NCBI GenBank assembly: GCA_963930775.1
Contig: OZ005704.1
Span: 2,852,001 to 2,916,000, forward strand
Reading direction: 5' to 3'
DNA from: Cliona cf. orientalis
Taxonomy: Eukaryota; Porifera; Demospongiae; Clionaida; Clionaidae
Length of the DNA stretch: 64,000 nt
Shown: piece after piece, positions 57,301-64,000 of the stretch
Position numbering within the stretch: position 1 is the stretch's first letter
Layout of the letters: every line of letters starts with the position of its first letter
Position numbers and translations under genes: made by a program
Notes under the pieces: model-generated
What the model was told of the DNA's origin: nothing
Database searches by the model: none
Seen by the model: the letters and a program-made list of their open reading frames with translations, nothing else

Positions 57301-57648
57301 GCACCACCAGTATGTAGATGGTTGCACGATTAGCCTATTAATTTTATGTACGGTTTGGCACACAGTATTAAAGCACCCAACACTACAGTATTATTAAAGT
57401 AAACAGTTTCTCATGTCTTTACCAAATTCTTTTTGAAAATCTTCCACTCTTCCAGCAAGGTCTTCCCTACGGATATCTTTGAATAGTTCCACTAGGGGCT
57501 GTGCGTTAGTCTCCGAACATTTCCCGTGATCAATTAGCCACCTCAAAACTTCCAGTGCTGGTTTCTCCTCCAATAACTTTGGCAGTTCCATCTGCCAACA
57601 AATATCTTTTGCCTCTTTGTCTTCAAGACGTTCAGCGACGTCTCTCAT
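54301..57648 (-). CDS. Death effector domain protein with Ser-rich linker and MATH/TRAF-like C-terminus
   Basis: Exons 57648-57423, 56704-55232 and 54887-54301 join in phase to 761 aa. Residues 1-75 match a death effector domain: helical pattern and the hallmark DIRREDLAGRVEDF (RxDL), aligning along its whole length with FADD-type DEDs. DEDs pair with other DEDs in caspase-8/FADD-type assemblies. Residues about 80-570 are Ser/His-rich, low complexity and probably disordered (for example SSASSSLLEIPPPLGQ). The last 190 residues contain KLSLQLHPYGAEEDGNKF..SFFYIKQFIDHQVL..YVQVITSAML, which lines up with MATH/TRAF domains at fold level; this is weaker than the DED call. Role inferred: cytoplasmic adaptor in a death or innate-immune pathway. 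The start is odd: see the overlapping upstream ORF. Confidence 0.7.
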
Positions 57649-57728
57649 GAGGTTTTTAAACGCGCGCTAGTAGGGGTGATATGCACGCCTTTCAATGCTG
57701 TGAGATCGCATTCACTTGAAGTAGCCAT
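57645..57728 (-). other. Upstream ORF overlapping the DED start (ATGA)
   Basis: A 27-codon frame (MATSSECDLTALKGV...) ends in TGA that overlaps the ATG of the DED gene. One extra base in the TTTAAAAA stretch at about 57653-57661 would fuse it to the DED and restore helix 1 (RFKNLMRDVAERL). It is either a real uORF with possible reinitiation or the true N-terminus broken by an indel. Confidence 0.5.
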
Positions 57729-57980
57729 AGGCGGAGCTCGATGAAGCATGTCGACATGTCATGTTGACGACCGTTTCCTACGCTGAGCCAGCTGGGTGTG
57801 ATCGATAAACCACAGGAACGCTGAACACAATCTGTAGCGCTAGTAAGCCATTTTCAGCAATTCGAAGCACGTAAAAACCAGTTTTTCACCGATATCTATC
57901 GATAATTGGTTGTGCTTATAATAATTATAGCACGCACAGATGCCAGATCTGGCGATTTTTGTATCGATCGCTGTACCCCT

Positions 57981-58068
57981 TGCGCATGCGCGCGGGGTAA
58001 ACTTCTGCGACCGGTGGATCGGGCGCTCACTGCAGTTCGGGGCGGCGCGTCGCTCTGAGCATGCGCAC
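57981..58068. promoter_or_regulatory. NRF1-like sites upstream of the DED gene
   Basis: TGCGCATGCGCGC at 57981-57993 and GAGCATGCGCAC at 58057-58068 lie in a local GC-rich patch about 250-340 bp upstream of the minus-strand gene start. Promoter role inferred from position and motif. Confidence 0.4.
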
Positions 58069-59032
58069 AAAAGAAGCACAGGACACACTATTGGCCATTG
58101 CCAAATTCTTTGTCTCCAATATGCATACTAGAGCTATCTATACGAAAGCAATGGAAAACACACTAGTCTAGCTACAGACTGTGAAAATGTATGGTCTCTC
58201 TTACAATGCCCAGCTACACATGCTGGCCCGAAGTCGGGCTAGGAGCTGAGCTGAGAGTCTAATAATAGTCATGCACACACATCTCAAAGACGGCAGGTCA
58301 GTTGCCAGGGCTGGCAGCTGAATTTGAGATGCATAAGAAAATTTAATTTTGAACAACTATATATGCCATGACATGGATATCAAACTTAAGCTGCTGGATG
58401 AGAATAAAATTTAATATAGCATAATAAATAAATATATTATTATTACAGCATGTTGACATAATAATAATTATATTATATTGTTGAGGAGTCACATAGTTTT
58501 ACAATGAACACTGACCATTCAATAATAACATTCTCGAGACATAGAGTCTGAGGAATTCCTTCACCCCAAATTACTCTCGACTCTATAGTGCCGCTATAAT
58601 AGCATGACACAGTATAGCTATATTATAATGATTCCATGCCACCGATACCACCCCTCTCCCACCATTTTTGCTCAATTTTAAAGATGGGATTCAAGTTGAC
58701 ACTGGACCATAACCTTGCACTGGCAGACACAACAGTGGTGCAGAGCCCACTGCCTTATAATAGATGTCTTGGAACTGAGTGTAAAATTGTGGAGGGATGT
58801 TGTACAACAGAGGCATTATTAAATAACATTTGTTGGCATGACTGATCCCACACACCAATTCCCACTACTTGGGAAATGCCAATATTCTGTTTGCTGACAT
58901 GTTAATTTATGGAATGGGTAGGACTGCATGGTATGATGAATGTACCAATCTTTTCATGGTGTGTCATGCATGAGTATCCAATGCAGAAATGACAGTTGTA
59001 TACTACAAAACATGATGCTGTTATTGCTATTA

Positions 59033-59352
59033 TCGGGAGTACAATACAAGGAGTGTGCATCACACACAGTAGTAGTAACTCTTTCCAGATTTGACATCAT
59101 AACCACCCTTGTACATGGGCCTGATCCATGAATAACATGATTAAAAGGTACTTAAGTTGCGACCACTGAGTTATAGCTACAGCTGCAGCTAGTTACTGAT
59201 AGGACAGTGCAGACACAACAATGTTACATTAATGGCTTCATGATTTTAGTAGTTGTGTGTTAATGATATTCTGTGACATCAAATCTGGAATGAGATGATT
59301 GTACTACTACTATGTGTGTTGCACACTCCTTGTAATGTACTCCTGCTATTAT
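59033..59352. repeat. Foldback element with arms of about 70-80 bp
   Basis: GGGAGTACAATACAAGGAG, TGTGCATCACACA, AGTAGTAGTA and CCAGATTTGACATCA on the left recur as complements on the right (59270-59352), with a middle of about 170 bp. Non-coding. Confidence 0.8.
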
Positions 59353-60886
59353 ATTATAATAGTGAATCTATTTTGATCAACTAGTAAATTAAAGCTGCTC
59401 GTGTTATGCTTATGTGGAATCAGGACTCAACATGATGCACGGGCAGATCTAGGTGGTTCTGGGGCTGCAATCAAGCCTCCAAATGCTCCCAGTCCTACTT
59501 GTAATACCCGTATGCACCTACTGTAGTATACTACGTACTGCCCAGCTCACTGTATATATTATAGCTACCGTAGGTCAGTTAACATACCCATTGAAGATCT
59601 GCAATGAAATATCAAGTGTTTTGGACTGTCATAATTGCATGTTGAATCTTACAATAGTGCAGTGCTTTCTTTAGCCTGGGTATATACGAGGCTACCCTTA
59701 AATTCTTCTGCCAATCATACGCTAATTACGTAATTGAAAAGGATATGTGAACAGAGTTTCAGTACTCTTGTTCTCACAGAGAGTGTCCAATGTTCAGCAG
59801 GATGCTCGAGGTGTATGCATGAGTCAATATGACTCAACATTACATCCAATGGTTATTTAACTTCATGTACGTACCGAGGTACGTAGTACCATGCATGGTA
59901 CCAGGAAAGTGCCTTATATGGCTTCCTAATTTAGGAGATGGGGCAGTTTGTTGTGTCTATTTGAGTGTTTCTTTTGGCATAATTTTGTTAAACAAAAACC
60001 ATTATTCTACGCCCCCATACCTTTATACAGAAGTCTGTTGGTCATTGTGCTCTTGTACCGCCTTGGGTGGTTCATAATTTTTGTGTGAAGGTCCATGTGG
60101 GGGGAAGACTTTATTGCTGAACAAGCCAGTCATTAGTTGGCACACCCAACCCACTCCTTCAAGGGAAGAGTTTGCAAGCTATAGTCTATTACGTCAATTG
60201 AGGTCTTCATAGATAACTGCATGAGTCTATTATGACATTAATTGTGGATTTGGATCAAAATTGCATCACACATAAGGCTATGGTATTATATGTGTGGGGT
60301 GCATATGAGAAGTTACTATTCTGTAGCTGATGTTCTAATAGCTATAGTACGGTATTGAAGTGAAGTGCAGGTAGTACTGCCTTTGAAATATCTAGCATAC
60401 AAGGTGAGCCTGCATGCATGCTTTAATTTGGAGCCGTTGAGTATAATATAATATGTACAATAATTTTTGCATACATGCATGCACAATTTATTTTTTTTAA
60501 TTTTATGATGTACAGTGATTATGCTGGTCATGTATAAAAATTTTAATGTTAATGATCCATTAAAAAATTAAAAAATTACTGATCATGGTATAGCATTATT
60601 ATAGCTAAATAAATAAGAATTTTATGTAATAAATGTTATTTAGAAATATTATGAGCATAATAATTATTATTGTTGTTTATAAAAATTATGTAAAAATTAA
60701 TGTATGATATAATTATTATCATGTTTATACATGACATTGTATTGTTTATAACAGTTAATATTGGTGAATCTAATTTACTGAGTGCTTAAGAACATATTAT
60801 TTAATTCATATTATGCATAATGTGACTATAATGTAATTATGATGAGCAGTGATAAACGTGCCAACAGGTAAATTAAGTAATAATTA

Positions 60887-62929
60887 TCAGTATAGAAATA
60901 AAATAGCAACCATAAGTAGAGGTAGTAGTACGGTTAGTGCAAATGTTCTGGAGCTTGATGAATTTTGTGGACTGCTAGTTGTCAACTCATTTTGTAGTTT
61001 TTCAAACGATTCATTAGTTTCAGTTGGCATATCTAACAGGAATATCAGAAAGATACGTTCCTTATGTCTGTGCTATTATTATTCTTTAACATTAGCATCA
61101 CAGCAACTCTTCATAGTACAGGCAGTAATTACTAACTTAGCACTCGTGTATAATATTATGCCTAGATTGGATGTGAACTTCGTGCATGCATGACTTTGTG
61201 GTTGCTGTAATAACATTAACATCCCACTACTCTAGGTATGGGGTGTGAGAGCTAGAGAGCTTGCAGTAGCTATAATAGCATGTATCTCTTAGACTCAGAG
61301 TCGACTCTGTGCATGTTACATATGGTGGATGTGACTATCAGTGCATTAGTGGTTTGTACTACAAGATGGCACTTAACCTAACTTACTTACCCGTCTAGCC
61401 ACATTTACTGGGTACCACCTATCTAAACCTGAGATGAATGCTCTCATTCCCAGGTGAAAATATGATCATCAAAACCTCAACAATCAAAATTAGGTGCTCT
61501 TTAACACGACACTGGTAGACACTACTATTAGTAATTGTGTTGTGCTGGGGGGGGGGGGGGGTGTTGAGGCTAATTATAATACAAAGCACCCCTCTAAGGC
61601 CTCATATTAGGGGATGTTTTCCTTAGTGTATCTGTGGCATGGCATATAGGAAGCATGAGCCGGTGCACTGGCCTTGGGTGCTGACAAACCCATGAAATTT
61701 CTGAGCAAGATACGTCCATAAGCCATTAGGTTTTACACTGCATTTTTAGTCTATCTCTTAGATTAAAAATAAACATCAGAGCACCCATTACTATAAAAAT
61801 TAACCATCTTCCTATGCCACTGGTAATAAACATCATTTTAGTACTAAGTTTCTAAGGGAGGGGATGATGATAATATGTTCTGTCATGATTATAGGCTGCC
61901 CATGCAACTATTCAGTATGAATAAGCCCTTTACATAATATTATAGTAGTATTACAATTATACATGTACTAGTTAGAAATCTGATTCTAGTCTAAAATTTG
62001 GAAACATAGCTATAATAATATACCTCGTTTACTGCTTTCTTCAAAGTCAATTGTGACCATCGAAGTTCTGCAAGGGTTCGTTCTGCCCTGAAAATTTGCT
62101 ACACACTGTATCACCCTTAGCTGCTCATGTACAGATCGATCTTGAGTCCAAGTAATGTTCAATTGATAGCGAGTCACATTGTCAATAGACGGAACAGCTT
62201 GCTTAAATGATACATGTTTTGATATTTCTCTTCTCATGTGAACAACGTTTCCTAACTGATTGACAATTTCAACACTGCTTCCAGGAAGATCAGGTATAGC
62301 ACATGATACAATCTGCCCAGGTTCTCCTTCCCTAACTTTGACAGTAGTGTACTTAGGACTGATTTCACACCATGTTTCAATCCACTGGGATGGTTGACCT
62401 GATTTAGAAGGGAAAAAAAGCTGAGGTGAAAAGAGTATGAAAGTTTCCAGTTTTAAATATCATCCTATCAATTCCACAAATAATGTACCGTGGCATGATG
62501 ATGATAATAATAATTGACTCTCTGTACTCCTTTACTGGTAAGTAGCTTTGATGGCTATTATTTTAATTAGGAGATTGGAAATTAAACTTAGTTTTTGTAT
62601 TCAGGACGGTCACAGTTGAAACTGACACCACACAATCATGCAACAATTAAATTCAATATATATAGCTACTGCCAGGTACCTATGTACAGTCATACGTATT
62701 CTGACTGCCATATTAATGAGCATGACTTCGCCTTACACATTGTAGCCTCGTCGCTATTAAAGGGACAAGTCCAAACTTTGCTACTTTAATATTCCTTTAA
62801 CCAAACACTGGTTATGCATGCAATTAATTTTATTATTTCTTGAGAGTATACCTTACCTGATACTGACTCTAGTATTTGCCACAATAAGAAATACTTGAGA
62901 GTATGGGTGGTCATCCAGAAAAGACCCAT
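60887..62929 (-). CDS. Small Ig-like secreted or membrane-anchored protein, 3 exons
   Basis: Exons 62929-62857, 62398-62024 and 61032-60887 join in phase to 197 aa. Residues 1-25 are a signal-peptide-like start (MGLFWMTTHTLKYFLLWQIL). Residues about 28-140 look like one Ig-type domain: Cys in VREGEPGQIVSCAIPDLP, then YQLNITWTQD and VIQCVANFQG with the second Cys; NIT is a possible glycosylation site. A Ser/Thr-rich stalk (TTSSPQNSSSS) leads to a C-terminal hydrophobic run (FALTVLLPLLMVAILFLY) followed directly by the stop. That tail fits a GPI signal or a membrane anchor without a cytoplasmic part. The family is not identified. It lies head to tail with the DED gene on the same strand; alternative splicing into other 3' exons cannot be ruled out. 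Confidence 0.65.
61549..61561. repeat. Poly-G tract in intron 2 of the Ig-like gene
   Basis: A run of G inside the intron; length likely variable or poorly assembled. Confidence 0.8.
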
Positions 62930-63092
62930 GATTTTCTGCGTACCAGGCTGAAACGGACAGTTGCGGGGGTCATCGACTGACGCTTAAATAAACGGCGGCA
63001 AGAACGAATGGAATGGCCGGATGAACTGACATGCTCAAATTATGTTGGGCATTTGTGTAGCTCTGCACATGGTCAACCCTGAGCGCATGCGT

Positions 63093-63159
63093 GACAGGCG
63101 AGGCCTCGTCCGAGGCCACGCCCACTCCTCGAGTGCGCATGCACGAGTCCTCGCCTGTC
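63093..63159. repeat. Hairpin with GACAGGCGAGG arms
   Basis: GACAGGCGAGG at 63093-63103 pairs with CCTCGCCTGTC at 63149-63159. The GC-rich loop contains GCCTCGTCCGAGGC and GAGTGCGCATGCAC. It lies about 160 bp upstream of the Ig-like gene start. Confidence 0.75.
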
Positions 63160-63285
63160 GTGATTGGAATTTAATTACATCATACTTCAAGAGTTGATTT
63201 CTGATTTTCTGTGTTATCGGTTAGCTCTCTTAGCTGTTATAGTATCTATCATTGGTGCAATAATTGTGTAGATAATTAGACCCTT

Positions 63286-63555
63286 CCAATGAGATTCATT
63301 GTTTCTCATTTTCTCATCAACCGCCGGCCTCCTTTTTTGATCAGCACTTATAAACTCATTATTCTTATTTGGTGCCTGTTGGTTTAATACGATTAAAGCC
63401 AGTAAGCCACCTGAGCACTATAAACTCTTACTGCGCATGCTCAAGAATACCATTGTAGGCAATGGTCGTCAAAACAAGTGATCGTGATAGTATGGTAAAG
63501 AATGCGCTAAATTCTCTAGGATACTGAAGTGATGAGAAACAATGAATCTCATTGG
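63286..63555. mobile_element. MITE with perfect 24-bp TIRs
   Basis: CCAATGAGATTCATTGTTTC at 63286 and its exact complement at 63532-63555. About 270 bp long, no ORF, with no clear target duplication. Confidence 0.85.
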
Positions 63556-63816
63556 AGTGGCCTAGGGCCTGGGGACGAGGCTATCTGTACACGGCCTAGT
63601 CTCGTGCACAGCCCCCTTTCACACACGCGGAGAGAAGGTAAATCATTAACGTACATTAATTAAAAGCTATGAATAGCACAACAAAGCAAATGGTTTAAAA
63701 AACAGTGTAGTGAACAGTCTATAATATAGAAATAAGTTCTCAGGTAGATGATACAGAAAGTAATAACATAGTGAGCACTGTCTCGTCATCCAGATTTAAT
63801 GGATTTGACCCTCAGC

Positions 63817-63999
63817 TTACTGAAGGTCAATTGGTCCCTGGTTGGCCTCGTACATCGGATGGTGTCTTGAGGATCTTGCTCCTCTGATCGACATTATGGA
63901 TGATCTGAGTAAAGCGAAGCTCAATTTGCAGCGAATCCAGTTTATGGTTTGGCTATAGGGAGTGTCCCTTTTTTCGCTAATCATAGAGGCAAGCCTCTT
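63817..63999 (-). pseudogene. C-terminal fragment of a transposable-element ORF
   Basis: An open minus-strand frame enters from the right edge and stops at 63817. It contains TPYSQTINWIRCKLSFALLR, then SSIMSIRGARSSR, a signature I associate with the C-termini of retroelement or recombinase ORFs common in marine invertebrate genomes; the exact family is not certain. Whether it is intact cannot be judged because it runs out of the window. Confidence 0.45.
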
Positions 64000-64000
64000 G

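Larger units (their letters stand above)
57729..60886. other. Promoter and spacer of the DED gene; foldback repeat
   Basis: From 57940 to 58075 the DNA is GC-rich with GCGCATGCGC and AGCATGCGCA sites, a likely promoter about 250 bp above the DED start. An inverted-repeat element lies at 59033-59352. 60420-60890 is very AT-rich. No other gene is supported. Confidence 0.55.
62930..63816. other. Upstream region of the Ig-like gene with two foldback repeats
   Basis: It holds the hairpin at 63093-63159, the MITE at 63286-63555 and sequence related to the 12990-13621 and 40571-40667 families around 63556-63620. No gene seen. Confidence 0.6.

Noticed and set aside
60849..61193. Plus-strand 114-codon frame
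   Set aside because: Shadow of the last exon of the Ig-like gene, which joins in phase on the minus strand.

Overview
The window reads as eukaryotic, almost certainly animal, DNA. Genes carry many short introns (often 55-65 bp) with GT..AG borders, the spacer DNA is AT-rich and full of foldback repeats, and coding is sparse. A demosponge is the best guess. It rests on compact introns next to large single-exon genes, on an expanded family of beta-helix plus multi-membrane-span proteins, on a death-domain-type gene, and on a metazoan SLC35C1. No marker gene settles the species.

Layout, left to right. 1-6.1 kb: a 14-exon KDZ-type transposase (plus strand, 5' end outside the window) faces a 7-exon HMG-box-like gene (minus strand); together they look like one transposon or what remains of it. 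8.06-11.95 kb: SLC35C1, the Golgi GDP-fucose transporter, in five exons that join in frame to 369 aa. 12.47-18.89 kb: a two-exon gene of unknown function whose 5.7 kb intron is packed with mobile DNA: a 632-bp inverted-repeat element, a solo LTR with a perfect 5-bp target duplication, and a decayed DIRS-type retrotransposon split by a foldback element with a 7-bp target duplication. 19.2-22 kb: degenerate tandem and dispersed repeats. 22.46-25.52 kb (minus), 41.44-45.66 kb (plus) and 48.10-53.01 kb (plus): three paralogues of a secreted-start beta-helix receptor-like family with about 8-10 membrane spans, plus a relic at 53.8 kb. Between the first and second paralogue lies a large, apparently intact Helentron: a 2189-aa single-ORF protein (OTU protease, HUH Rep, Pif1-like helicase, C-terminal endonuclease/exonuclease/phosphatase domain) and a facing RPA-like ssDNA-binding protein. 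54.3-57.7 kb (minus): a three-exon gene that joins an N-terminal death effector domain to a long Ser-rich region and a MATH/TRAF-like C-terminal region. 60.9-62.9 kb (minus): a small secreted or anchored Ig-like protein in three exons. The right edge holds MITEs and the tail of another TE-type ORF.

The two main themes are active-looking mobile elements (KDZ, Helentron, DIRS and LTR traces, many MITEs) and surface or signalling proteins (beta-helix/multi-TM family, Ig-like protein, DED-MATH-like adaptor). Splice models were built by hand from reading phase and GT/AG borders. They fit exactly to the base but have not been tested against RNA. Several breaks sit at homopolymers, so indel errors in the assembly are a live alternative to true pseudogenes.
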